Part shown: one piece after another, positions 35,676 through 44,124 of the stretch
Position numbering within the stretch: position 1 is the stretch's first letter
Layout of the letters: each line of letters begins with the position of its first letter
NCBI RefSeq assembly: GCF_021502655.1
Contig: NZ_JAKFFT010000010.1
Location: 1 to 64,000, forward strand
DNA: 64,000 bases
Direction of reading: 5' to 3'
Source of the DNA: Dyadobacter sp. CY347
GTDB taxonomy: Bacteria; Bacteroidota; Bacteroidia; Cytophagales; Spirosomataceae
Made by a program: the position numbers and the translations under genes
The notes under the pieces: model-generated
What the model was told of the DNA's origin: nothing
Databases searched by the model: none
Seen by the model: the letters and a program-made list of their open reading frames with translations, nothing else

Positions 35676-36779
35676 ATGAGAATCTTATTTGATCATCAAA
35701 TTTATAGTAATCAGAAATATGGTGGGATCTCACGTTATTTTTATGAATTAGCCAAAGGGCTTACCAGCTTGGGTGAGGAATGTACAAACTCCATTTTTCT
35801 ATCAGACAACGAGTTTGTCCAAGACAAAACCATGTTTACGGCACGAGAAATGCCGTCCGTAAATTTTAAGGGGAAGGGTGCTTTGAAGAAATACTTAAAT
35901 CGGAAGGTTTCAGAGAAGATCATGAGACGAGGAAATTTCGATTTACTACATCCAACCTATTATGATACATACTTTCTTGGAAAGAAACCAACGTCCCTAC
36001 CCTTTGTAGTGACATTCTATGATTTAATTCATGAAAAATTTGGTGAAAAATTTCCAGGTAGCCTGAAAGATCTTGATAAGGTCATCGCAGACAGAAAAGC
36101 GTTAATCAAAGAAGCTTCAAGGGTGATTGCCATCTCCGAGAGCACCAAAAACGATATAATTGAATTCTACGGAGTGGATCCGGCCAAGATTGATGTAACA
36201 TATCTGGCGAGTTCAATGCCTTCAACCAACCTTTTAAAAAGCGACGAACTAGGACCTTACATTCTCTACGTTGGCAACCGTAGCGACTATAAAAATTTCA
36301 GAAATTACGCAGAATCTATTAGGCCCCTGTTAGTTAAAGAGCCTACTCTCAGGTTAGTTTGTGCAGGCGGGGGTGAATTAAGTCAAAGCGAAATTGAATT
36401 TATCAATTCACTACACCTATCCCGGCAGATTATTCAAATGCCGATCAATGATAGCATTTTGGCGAAATTATACCACAATGCCATTTGCTTTGTCTTTCCG
36501 AGTTTGTATGAAGGCTTTGGAATTCCTGCATTAGAGGCATTCAGTTGCGGTTGCCCGGCAATATTGAGTGACAGAAGCTCGCTTCCGGAAGTTGGCGCGG
36601 ATGCTGCTTTATATGTAAATCCGGAAGATAAGGCTGATATGCTTGATAAAACAGAGCGCTTCTTCTATGACGATCAGATGAGACAAGCATACACTGCCAG
36701 AGGACTAGACCAGGTGAAAAGGTTTTCTTGGGATAGAATGGCTATTGAGACATTGAACATTTACAAAGGTGCATTATGA
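35676..36779 (+). CDS. Glycosyltransferase family 4
   Basis: A 367-residue GT4 enzyme. The start MRILFDHQIYSNQKYGGISR at ATG 35676 is the natural family start; a TTG 21 bases upstream adds seven non-conserved residues. The C-terminal half carries YILYVGNRSDYKNF and the donor-binding FPSLYEGFGIPALEAFSCG (E-x7-E), as in mannosyltransferase-like GT4 enzymes. The stop overlaps the next ATG (ATGA), so translation is coupled to the Gmd-like gene. Confidence 0.85.
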   Translation: MRILFDHQIYSNQKYGGISRYFYELAKGLTSLGEECTNSIFLSDNEFVQDKTMFTAREMPSVNFKGKGALKKYLNRKVSEKIMRRGNFDLLHPTYYDTYFLGKKPTSLPFVVTFYDLIHEKFGEKFPGSLKDLDKVIADRKALIKEASRVIAISESTKNDIIEFYGVDPAKIDVTYLASSMPSTNLLKSDELGPYILYVGNRSDYKNFRNYAESIRPLLVKEPTLRLVCAGGGELSQSEIEFINSLHLSRQIIQMPINDSILAKLYHNAICFVFPSLYEGFGIPALEAFSCGCPAILSDRSSLPEVGADAALYVNPEDKADMLDKTERFFYDDQMRQAYTARGLDQVKRFSWDRMAIETLNIYKGAL

Positions 36780-37756
36780 GGATAGCAGTAATAACAGGCA
36801 TATCGGGCCAGGATGGCGCATATCTCGCAAAGTTGCTATTGTCCAAGGGCTATAAAGTGATTGGGATAGTGAGAAATCTGAACCAAAGATTTGTTGGCTT
36901 AGAATATTTAGGAATTGAGAAGGACATCACCCTGGAATTATGTGACCTTTGGGAACAGGCGTCAATCCTGAGATTACTAAATAAATACAAGCCGGACGAA
37001 ATCTATAACCTGGCTGCTCAAAGCTCAGTTGGGCTCTCCTTTGAATACCCGACTGAGACCATCAAATTCAATTTTACATCCGTTCTGAATTTTCTGGAAG
37101 TTATTCGTCAGCATAATCCGGCTATAAAGTTTTATCAGGCATCCAGTAGCGAAATGTATGGAAAAGTGGTGAATTTGCCCATCAAGGTGGATTCGCCTAT
37201 GCACCCACTCAGTCCCTACGCCATTAGCAAGGCGTCGGGATTTTGGACAGTAATAAACTATCGCGAAGCCTTTGGCCTCCATTGCTGTACAGGCATCTTG
37301 TTCAATCACGAGTCTTATCTGAGATCTCCTAACTTTTTTGTTAAGAAAGTGATCGGTGAGGCCATCAAGATGACCAGGCAGCCAGATTTAATGCTTAAGC
37401 TAGGAAATTTAAATGTAAAAAGGGACTTCGGGTATTCGCCAAAGTATGTAGAGGCCATGTGGTTAATGTTGCAGAGACCCAAGGCAAAGGATTTTATTAT
37501 TTGTTCGGGAACCAGTATTCTGCTGAAAGACATAGTAAGCTATATCTTTGATAAGTTAGGGTTGGCCATGAACAGAGTCATAACTGGTGATGAACTGCTT
37601 AGGCCAACGGACATCGAAAATATTTACGGAGATAAGGATGATGCGATAAATGATCTGGGGTGGGATTATGATTTGAATTTTTTTCAAGTTCTTGATATAC
37701 TGATTGAAGAAGAAATTGAAAACAATCCGGAAGGAAATGCAGGAACAACGAGATAA
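36776..37756 (+). CDS. GDP-mannose 4,6-dehydratase-like SDR
   Basis: A 326-residue extended SDR close to Gmd. It has the NADP motif VITGISGQDGAYLA, EIYNLAAQSSVGLSFE, the active-site ASSSEMYG and PYAISKASGFW (Tyr/Lys), then NHESYLRSPNFFVKK and GNLNVKRDFGYSPKYVEAM. These match Gmd, which makes GDP-4-keto-6-deoxymannose. It is a little shorter than most Gmd proteins (about 345-370). No reductase, epimerase or aminotransferase that would use this product (Rmd, Fcl, Per) is seen nearby. A related SDR activity cannot be excluded. Confidence 0.8.
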   Translation: MRIAVITGISGQDGAYLAKLLLSKGYKVIGIVRNLNQRFVGLEYLGIEKDITLELCDLWEQASILRLLNKYKPDEIYNLAAQSSVGLSFEYPTETIKFNFTSVLNFLEVIRQHNPAIKFYQASSSEMYGKVVNLPIKVDSPMHPLSPYAISKASGFWTVINYREAFGLHCCTGILFNHESYLRSPNFFVKKVIGEAIKMTRQPDLMLKLGNLNVKRDFGYSPKYVEAMWLMLQRPKAKDFIICSGTSILLKDIVSYIFDKLGLAMNRVITGDELLRPTDIENIYGDKDDAINDLGWDYDLNFFQVLDILIEEEIENNPEGNAGTTR

Positions 37757-38468
37757 TTCACCATTGATTACTATCATTACGGTTGTTTATAATGCTGTTC
37801 AAACACTCGAGAATACAATCAAAAGTGTGCTGGATCAGTCGTACTTAAACATCCAATATATCATTGTGGATGGTGCGTCGACAGATGGCACACATTTAAT
37901 CCTAGACAAATACCGGGACAAATTAGCTAAGGTTATCAGCGAGCAGGATTCAGGAATATATGACGCTATGAACAAGGGGCTAACCCACGCAACGGGCGAT
38001 TGGGTGTACTTTCTGGGGGCTGACGATATCCTTGCAACCACAGATGTGATCCAGGAGGCTGTTTCAAGATTTCAGAATCCTGCAAAGATTTATTATGGAG
38101 ATACTTTTCTTAAAAATAGCAACCGAGTATACCAGGGCGAAGTGAATGCTCGTAAATTTTTCCTTTGTAATATCTCACATCAGGCAATTTTTTATCCGCA
38201 AACCGTTTACAGAAGTAACAGGTACGACTTAAAGTACAAATATTTTGCAGACCATATTCACAACCTTGAAATCTACGCTGCTGATAAAAACACTTATGAA
38301 TACATACCCGTGCTTGTTTCTATCTATAATGATTTGGGCAGAAGCTCGACCAGCATAGACCATCAATATAATAAGGACATTGTCTCATTTATCTTCAGGA
38401 AATTTGGGGTAACAGCAGGAGCTTATGTCTGGACAAGGAGAATGATTTCAAGTTTAAAAAATATATAA
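37737..38468 (+). CDS. Glycosyltransferase family 2
   Basis: A 243-residue GT2 enzyme of the WcaA/colanic-acid type. It begins NSPLITIITVVYNAVQTLE, with the donor site VDGASTDGTHLIL and SEQDSGIYDAMNKG, then GDWVYFLGADD (DxD-like). The ATG at 37737, preceded by GGAAGG-like purines, is preferred over an upstream TTG at 37704 that would add eleven basic residues. It overlaps the end of the Gmd-like gene by 20 bases. Confidence 0.85.
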   Translation: MQEQRDNSPLITIITVVYNAVQTLENTIKSVLDQSYLNIQYIIVDGASTDGTHLILDKYRDKLAKVISEQDSGIYDAMNKGLTHATGDWVYFLGADDILATTDVIQEAVSRFQNPAKIYYGDTFLKNSNRVYQGEVNARKFFLCNISHQAIFYPQTVYRSNRYDLKYKYFADHIHNLEIYAADKNTYEYIPVLVSIYNDLGRSSTSIDHQYNKDIVSFIFRKFGVTAGAYVWTRRMISSLKNI

Positions 38469-38472
38469 AGAA

Positions 38473-39801
38473 TTGAAGGCACGCCAACTTTCAGAACTGG
38501 TTTTCGATGACTTGTACTTTTACATGTTCATGTATGCACTATTCATGGCGCTGTACCTGATTCTATTTTATAAATCCTATTGGGGGATTTTTGACAGGAT
38601 GTTCTTCAGTGTTATAAATGAGGTCGGTGGAGCATTTTGTGTTTGGCTTTTATGGTACAGACAGTCTTTAAAGCCAGAGTTCGGTTGGTCTTTTATCTTT
38701 ACCGATTTAGCGCTAGTCACAGGACTTATCATTGCACGGCAGATTCCCATAGTTAAGCTGGAATCAGCAAAAGTCGGTGATGTCAGACAGCGGGTGGATG
38801 GCATCTCGGAATTCGATACTTTCTTATTTGTAGTTAGTGTAGGGTATGTTATCGTTGAGATGCTTTCTATGGCGACAATCGGCTTTGTGTTGCTCAACCG
38901 CGCAGAAAACCATGCAAGCGCATTTAGTGAACACGGTATCCTGAGAGCATTCGTATCTTCATTTCGGTTTCTACTAATCATGGTTCTTTTTTACAAAAAA
39001 GTTGTGCTGAACAGGAACTGGAGTCTTATGGACATATTCTGCTCCGTATTCCTATTGATAGGGGTGCTCACCAGCGGTGCGAAGGCAGCAATTTTGTCAT
39101 TTGTCTTCATTTACTTCATGGTTTCTTATCCGCTGATTCATTCCAATCAAATAAAGAAAATAAAAATCTCTCCGATGCTAGCGCTTGTACTTGGCAGTTT
39201 CCCAATACTAGTGCTAATGATATCTGTCCGAACAAATGCAGTGACGGCATTGCAACAGGTTTACGTGCGGCTACTAGCCAGTGGGGATATCTTTTTACTA
39301 GGCTACTATGACGATGTGATGAACTATATCAAGGAAACATCGTTTTTCCGCTATGCTTTCTATCCAGGTTGGGGCAGCGTTCTGAAAAATCTTGGATTTA
39401 CTATCCAGGCACCCAGGCCGCTAGGAGCTTATATTTTTGAATATTATACCAAGGCAACTATGGGTGGCGGCCCGAATGCCAGGCATAATTATTTGGGTCT
39501 ATACTTCTTTGGCTTTTATGGAAGCATATTGTATTCCTTTATAATCGGTCTTATCATTGGTTATGTTCGAAACAGTTTTAAGTCCGTCAATGCATTGAAA
39601 AGCTCGTATTTCATTTACTTTTTCTTTCTGATACTTGCTTATTATATGCCTTATATGATTGATGATCTAAACTTATTTGCAAACTCAATTTTCTGGACAA
39701 ACCTGTTTTTCTGTCTGTCATTTGTTGTTGCAAAGATCATTCATTCAGTAATGAAAGCCATTGTTTATGCAAAAAGTCCGGCGCGTTACCAGATGGATTA
39801 A
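38473..39801 (+). CDS. Wzy-like O-antigen/EPS polymerase
   Basis: A 442-residue protein with about eleven membrane helices and a larger periplasmic loop in the second half (about 265-345, containing FYPGWGSVLKNLGFTIQAPRP and GGGPNARHNYLG). This topology and its place next to Wzx, Wzz and glycosyltransferases point to the repeat-unit polymerase, a family with little sequence conservation. The first usable start is a TTG at 38473; an ATG at 38524 would remove part of the first helix, so TTG is kept. It lies 4 bases after the GT2 gene. Confidence 0.75.
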   Translation: MKARQLSELVFDDLYFYMFMYALFMALYLILFYKSYWGIFDRMFFSVINEVGGAFCVWLLWYRQSLKPEFGWSFIFTDLALVTGLIIARQIPIVKLESAKVGDVRQRVDGISEFDTFLFVVSVGYVIVEMLSMATIGFVLLNRAENHASAFSEHGILRAFVSSFRFLLIMVLFYKKVVLNRNWSLMDIFCSVFLLIGVLTSGAKAAILSFVFIYFMVSYPLIHSNQIKKIKISPMLALVLGSFPILVLMISVRTNAVTALQQVYVRLLASGDIFLLGYYDDVMNYIKETSFFRYAFYPGWGSVLKNLGFTIQAPRPLGAYIFEYYTKATMGGGPNARHNYLGLYFFGFYGSILYSFIIGLIIGYVRNSFKSVNALKSSYFIYFFFLILAYYMPYMIDDLNLFANSIFWTNLFFCLSFVVAKIIHSVMKAIVYAKSPARYQMD

Positions 39802-39842
39802 CCACTGACATTAATGCTGCGCGACCTTAACATCAAGTACTT

Positions 39843-42119
39843 ATGCCAATAAAGATCACTACGACTTCTAGCCAGGCAAAAGCTTATCTGCTGGATCGAA
39901 CAAATTCAATTTTTCCTGTTTTTGTTGATAACATGCCCTATGAGTCTTGGAGCTTGACTGAAAGATTTGCATATTTTCAATTTGCCGCAGAAGGTGGATC
40001 TTCATATAGATGGCAGGTCATTGACGGAGCCCTCCCGACCGGATTATCCTTATCCAAAGATGGAAAACTGTCCGGAACCGCTACAAGAGAGGGGGATTTT
40101 AATTTTACGGTTCAGGTTAGCGCTGGTAAAGAAAAAGCCACAAAAAAATTATCCGTTACTGCGCACCCATTCCGTGCCAAATGGCATGCAGATGCGAAAA
40201 TCGGAGCATTCTTAAATCTTGGGGTTGGTCAGTTTCCTGCTTTGGAAATGAGTACGGCCGGTATCGCAGCTTTCGAAAAAAGAGTCGTGAACTTCGACGC
40301 AGTCCAATGGGCAAAGCAATTAAAAGATCTGGGATTTAAAATACTCAATTTCAACGCCTTCGCGGGAGACTCAGTAAGGATGTGGCCAAGTACTACTCCC
40401 ACATTGAAAGAGTTTAAGACTAAGCGCAATTTTGTGATGGAATTGGCGAACGCATGTCATGCGCAAGGAATAAAGCTGGTTGTTTATTTTGCCGCTGACA
40501 GTATTGCCATGGATCCCCGGGATAAAAATGGAAAGAAGATTTCGGGCAAAAGCGGGACAAACGCTGATCCTCCGCAGCCTTCAAAATGGGGAGGCCGAAA
40601 TACGGGATTACTTACCGAGTTATCTTTGATGGACATTGATGGTTACTGGTTTGACGTAGCCGCAACCGACCCGAAACTATATCCAAAAGGAGCGATCGAG
40701 CCTGACTTTTTAAGATGGAATACTGTGAAGCCCATTATTCGGCATAACAATCCATGGCAGATTGTTGGCGTTAACCCGGGAACCGCTGCACTGGGAAATC
40801 TCTGGCAATATCCCTTTATCGATTTTACGATTTTTGAAGGTAGAGGTGGGAGCTTGCAGGAAAGTACATTGGTAGAGGCAGTTCCGACATTAGTTAAGAA
40901 AAAAATCTCCGTTGAAGCAGTTAATATCCTTGATGATTCCTGGGTTTATGTAAAAAAGGAAGATGCGCCGAGCGCTCACCACAAGCCTGCCAGTATGATC
41001 ATTAAAAATATCAAGCAAAACTGGAATGCGGGTGCAACCTATCTACTTAACTGGCCAACACTGCCGGATGGAACAATGATTGCCACGGTATATAAAGACA
41101 CCCTGGAGAAGATCAGTGAGTTCGTTAAAACGAATAAACCGCTGCTTCGAACCAAATCGGCTCTGCGAGAAAGTGGACAGTCACTTCGAAAAAGTGCAGA
41201 ATCCGCACCTTTAAAGTTAGTTAAGTCAATAACTACGGTCATTAAAACGGATATCCTTACGAAAGAACCTAACTCCTACTACCGGGGGATGGTTTTTGTC
41301 GTGGATGAGTTCCCGATCGAATTACATAGGATTGGGCGCAAGCACACTGGCAAAACGTCGAGCAAACAGATAATCATAAGGAAATTCTGGAACAACTATC
41401 CAATTTTGGCTGCTGATTGGAAAGCGGGTGCAAAAGTGAATGCTGATGGTTACCAGTATGTTGATATTGACCCAATTGTTTTGGATGCAGGTATGGTGTA
41501 CTACATATGCATCCATGAGAACGATGTGGACAACTATGCCTCAAATGATTTTAAATCTCCGTTTAGAACCAAGAACATTCGAATCTTAGAGAACAAAATT
41601 TTGAATCAAAATGGAGATGTATCACCAGTTACTCAGGATGGAAAAGGTCAGATTATTAATTTGGCATATAATGTGTTACCCAAACCAACCGGCGATATAG
41701 CGCTGGGCAAACCTGTCCGTTTTCAACACCATTTACCTCCATTTAAAGAGTTAAGGACACATGTTAATGTGCAAAAGCTCTATCCCTTCAATGTCAATGA
41801 TAATGATCCTGACACAGTAGGCCAGCCAGCGGGCGATCCTCAATACGTAACTGTCATTAATCTCGAATATGTTAGAAAGATCAGCAAAGTTATAGTTCGT
41901 TTTTCCGCGCGCGGCTACGCTACTGAAATGAAGCTAACGACCGGTATCACTGAGAACGTTTTCAACGAGATCGAAACAATCAAAAATAACAATCCGAAAG
42001 AAATCACATTTCTTTTCAAGCCGGTCGAAGCTCAGTATGTACACGTTTGGGTAATTAAACCAGATGGACCAAATCAGCCTGGCGGGAATGTATCAATAAC
42101 CAGTCTGGAAATTTATTAA
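39843..42119 (+). CDS. GH29-like protein with putative Ig domain, no signal peptide
   Basis: A 758-residue multidomain protein. Residues about 45-105 match the putative Ig (He_PIG) pattern (GALPTGLSLSKDGKLSG). Residues about 120-440 resemble an alpha-L-fucosidase-type (GH29) barrel, with FDAVQWAKQLKDLGFK and the nucleophile-like Asp271 in IDGYWFDV. The end (about 600-758) looks like a discoidin/F5-8-type beta sandwich. No signal peptide is visible, and an in-frame TAA lies four codons upstream of the ATG, so no extension is possible. It sits after the polymerase and before a hairpin. Whether it is exported, and which linkage it acts on, is unknown. Confidence 0.65.
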   Translation: MPIKITTTSSQAKAYLLDRTNSIFPVFVDNMPYESWSLTERFAYFQFAAEGGSSYRWQVIDGALPTGLSLSKDGKLSGTATREGDFNFTVQVSAGKEKATKKLSVTAHPFRAKWHADAKIGAFLNLGVGQFPALEMSTAGIAAFEKRVVNFDAVQWAKQLKDLGFKILNFNAFAGDSVRMWPSTTPTLKEFKTKRNFVMELANACHAQGIKLVVYFAADSIAMDPRDKNGKKISGKSGTNADPPQPSKWGGRNTGLLTELSLMDIDGYWFDVAATDPKLYPKGAIEPDFLRWNTVKPIIRHNNPWQIVGVNPGTAALGNLWQYPFIDFTIFEGRGGSLQESTLVEAVPTLVKKKISVEAVNILDDSWVYVKKEDAPSAHHKPASMIIKNIKQNWNAGATYLLNWPTLPDGTMIATVYKDTLEKISEFVKTNKPLLRTKSALRESGQSLRKSAESAPLKLVKSITTVIKTDILTKEPNSYYRGMVFVVDEFPIELHRIGRKHTGKTSSKQIIIRKFWNNYPILAADWKAGAKVNADGYQYVDIDPIVLDAGMVYYICIHENDVDNYASNDFKSPFRTKNIRILENKILNQNGDVSPVTQDGKGQIINLAYNVLPKPTGDIALGKPVRFQHHLPPFKELRTHVNVQKLYPFNVNDNDPDTVGQPAGDPQYVTVINLEYVRKISKVIVRFSARGYATEMKLTTGITENVFNEIETIKNNNPKEITFLFKPVEAQYVHVWVIKPDGPNQPGGNVSITSLEIY

Positions 42120-42136
42120 GTTCTGCCTACTAACTA

Positions 42137-42171
42137 AGGCAATATGTTGCATGTACAGCAACATATTGCCT
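42137..42171 (+). terminator. Strong hairpin after the GH29-like gene, terminator-like
   Basis: A perfect 14-bp stem (AGGCAATATGTTGC at 42137-42150 with its reverse complement at 42158-42171) and a 7-base loop, 18 bases after the stop codon. The 3' side lacks a U-run, so it is a terminator or a message-stabilising hairpin. Confidence 0.6.
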
Positions 42172-42412
42172 GTTATACCAATCTTCTTCATCTTTCTAAG
42201 CTTTCAGAGTCGAATTTGCAGCTGGCTATAAGCCACATACACGTCTTAGCCCCCTAATCCACTTTAATACCGCACTTCGACATTGGTTTAGCGAGGCTTA
42301 TCAACTATGGCCTTGCTGTCTATATTCTACACGCAGCCAAAAACGCTTCGAGTCTTATAGAATAATGACTACAAATTTATAGTAAAGTAATACTATGAAT
42401 TTATAAATTCGT

Positions 42413-42420
42413 TATCTTTG
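42413..42420 (+). promoter_or_regulatory. Candidate -7 box (TATCTTTG) for the DUF1800-DUF1501 unit
   Basis: TATCTTTG matches TAnnTTTG 70 bases before the DUF1800 start and downstream of the hairpin at 42137. It suggests that the pair has its own promoter within the locus. No matching -33 box was seen. Confidence 0.5.
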
Positions 42421-42489
42421 ATACTTACTATTGACAAGTGTTTGCGTATTGAATTCACCAACAACATTAGACGAACCATAATCTGAGAT

Positions 42490-44115
42490 ATGCCAAATCT
42501 TGACACATATACACCATTACTTACCGCACATACTGCCGCTCATCTCCTCAGAAGGGCAACTTTTGGGCCTACCAAGCAAGAAATTGATAGTTTTATCGGC
42601 CTTACAGCTACCGAAGCTGTCGCCAAATTGATGTCTAATGTTGCACTTACCGTTAATCCTTCCCCTCCCGTAGATTATTACGACACTCAGCCTACCGCAG
42701 GACAGCCGTTCCTGAATGAACCGTACAATCTTCCAAGACAGGGAAATTTTAATGCTTTTATCAGATACTGGTGGGTGGGATTAATGTGCGAACAGAACGG
42801 AAACCCGTCTGTTTTGGAAAAACTGGCTGCATTTTGGCAAAACCATTTTGTTGTTCCGCAGGGTGTTATTGGTGATTATAAAAAATCATTTCAATTTTTA
42901 AAACTTCTGAGAACCGGCTGTTTGAAAAGCTTCCGTACCCTGATTATTGAAATGACGAAAAATCCGGGGATGCTAAAGTTCCAAAACGGAGACTTAAATC
43001 AAAAAGGCTGGCCGAACGAAAATTATGCACGAGAGCTGCAGGAGCTCTTTGTCGTAGGGGAAAATGATTTTGCAGGAAATCAAAATTACACAGAAGATGA
43101 CGTGAAGGCGGCCGCAAAAGTGCTCACGGGATGGCAGGTTACCACCAATTCAAATGGGGACTCCACTGCTGTATTTACGCCCGCCCGACATGATACATCC
43201 GACAAGACGTTTTCTTCGAAGTATAACAATAAGACCATTGCAGGAAGAAGTGATGCTTCTGCCGGAGACGCAGAGTTGGCAGAATTGATTGATATGTTGC
43301 TTGCGCACCCGCATACTGGCAGGTTCATCTGCAGGAAACTCTACCGGTGGTATGTTAATCCTAATGTTACGACTGACATAGAGGATAATGTAATCGGCCC
43401 GTTAGCAAGCTTTTTCACAAGTCCGGCAAATAACTTCAACATTCAGCCAGTTCTGGAAAAATTGCTGACAAGTAACATTTTCTATGACAATCGGAACATT
43501 GGCGCGATTATAAAATCTCCAGCTGAGTTCGCCATTGGTATGGTTCGGCTGTTTGGACAGGAAGTTCCAAATCATACAACTGACTATGTTGCATTTAGAA
43601 AATTTGCGGAGTTTGTGTACTGGAATATGTCTGGCTTACAACTTGATTTTTTAAGTCAGCCTCTCGTATTCGGATCAATACCGTACTATCAAAGTGGATA
43701 TTCAAAAAACTGGATCAATGGCAATACGCTCGGAATACGGGGAGCACAGATTGATAAATTCGTTCATCCGTATATAGCGATTCGGCCCGGAAGTCTCATA
43801 GGAATTGATTTTCTGGCCTGGGTCAGAGCTTTGCAACCCAATTTCTCAGATGTGGCTGGAACGCCCTCAATCTCTTGTGAGTATGCTTTTGAGCAATTTT
43901 CCAAGTATCTATTTGCTATTCCGCTCACACAATCTCAAAAAGACTTTCTCATTGATACGATCATGATGAAGAACTTGCCGAGAGCGACCTGGACGAACGA
44001 ACTTACAAATTACAGAAAGAACCCCACGAACATAAACAGCAGTAACGCTGTGATGTGGCGGGGCCAGCTTGTAATGCGTTATATGATGAGGATGGCTGAA
44101 TACCACATTTTTTGA
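42490..44115 (+). CDS. DUF1800 family protein
   Basis: A 541-residue protein of the DUF1800 family, with the diagnostic N-terminus AHLLRRATFGPTKQEID, then LEKLAAFWQNHFVV and NENYARELQELFVVGE. The biochemical role of the family is not known; it occurs next to DUF1501 genes in many Gram-negative bacteria, as here (9 bases apart). No signal peptide is visible, and an in-frame TGA sits one codon before the ATG, so the N-terminus is fixed. It might be exported together with its DUF1501 partner (see findings). Confidence 0.85.
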   Translation: MPNLDTYTPLLTAHTAAHLLRRATFGPTKQEIDSFIGLTATEAVAKLMSNVALTVNPSPPVDYYDTQPTAGQPFLNEPYNLPRQGNFNAFIRYWWVGLMCEQNGNPSVLEKLAAFWQNHFVVPQGVIGDYKKSFQFLKLLRTGCLKSFRTLIIEMTKNPGMLKFQNGDLNQKGWPNENYARELQELFVVGENDFAGNQNYTEDDVKAAAKVLTGWQVTTNSNGDSTAVFTPARHDTSDKTFSSKYNNKTIAGRSDASAGDAELAELIDMLLAHPHTGRFICRKLYRWYVNPNVTTDIEDNVIGPLASFFTSPANNFNIQPVLEKLLTSNIFYDNRNIGAIIKSPAEFAIGMVRLFGQEVPNHTTDYVAFRKFAEFVYWNMSGLQLDFLSQPLVFGSIPYYQSGYSKNWINGNTLGIRGAQIDKFVHPYIAIRPGSLIGIDFLAWVRALQPNFSDVAGTPSISCEYAFEQFSKYLFAIPLTQSQKDFLIDTIMMKNLPRATWTNELTNYRKNPTNINSSNAVMWRGQLVMRYMMRMAEYHIF

Positions 44116-44124
44116 TAAACGAAA

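Larger units (their letters stand above)
42120..42489. other. Intergenic region with hairpin and promoter-like box
   Basis: 370 bases without a gene. A strong inverted repeat lies at 42137-42171 near the left end and an exact TAnnTTTG box at 42413-42420 near the right end. The middle is AT-rich with nothing recognised. The region separates the GH29-like gene from the DUF1800 gene and is one of the largest gaps within the locus. Confidence 0.6.

Noticed and set aside
37704..37736. TTG-started extension of the GT2 gene
   Set aside because: It would add eleven basic residues and a longer overlap with the upstream gene; the ATG at 37737 with purine-rich sequence before it is preferred.
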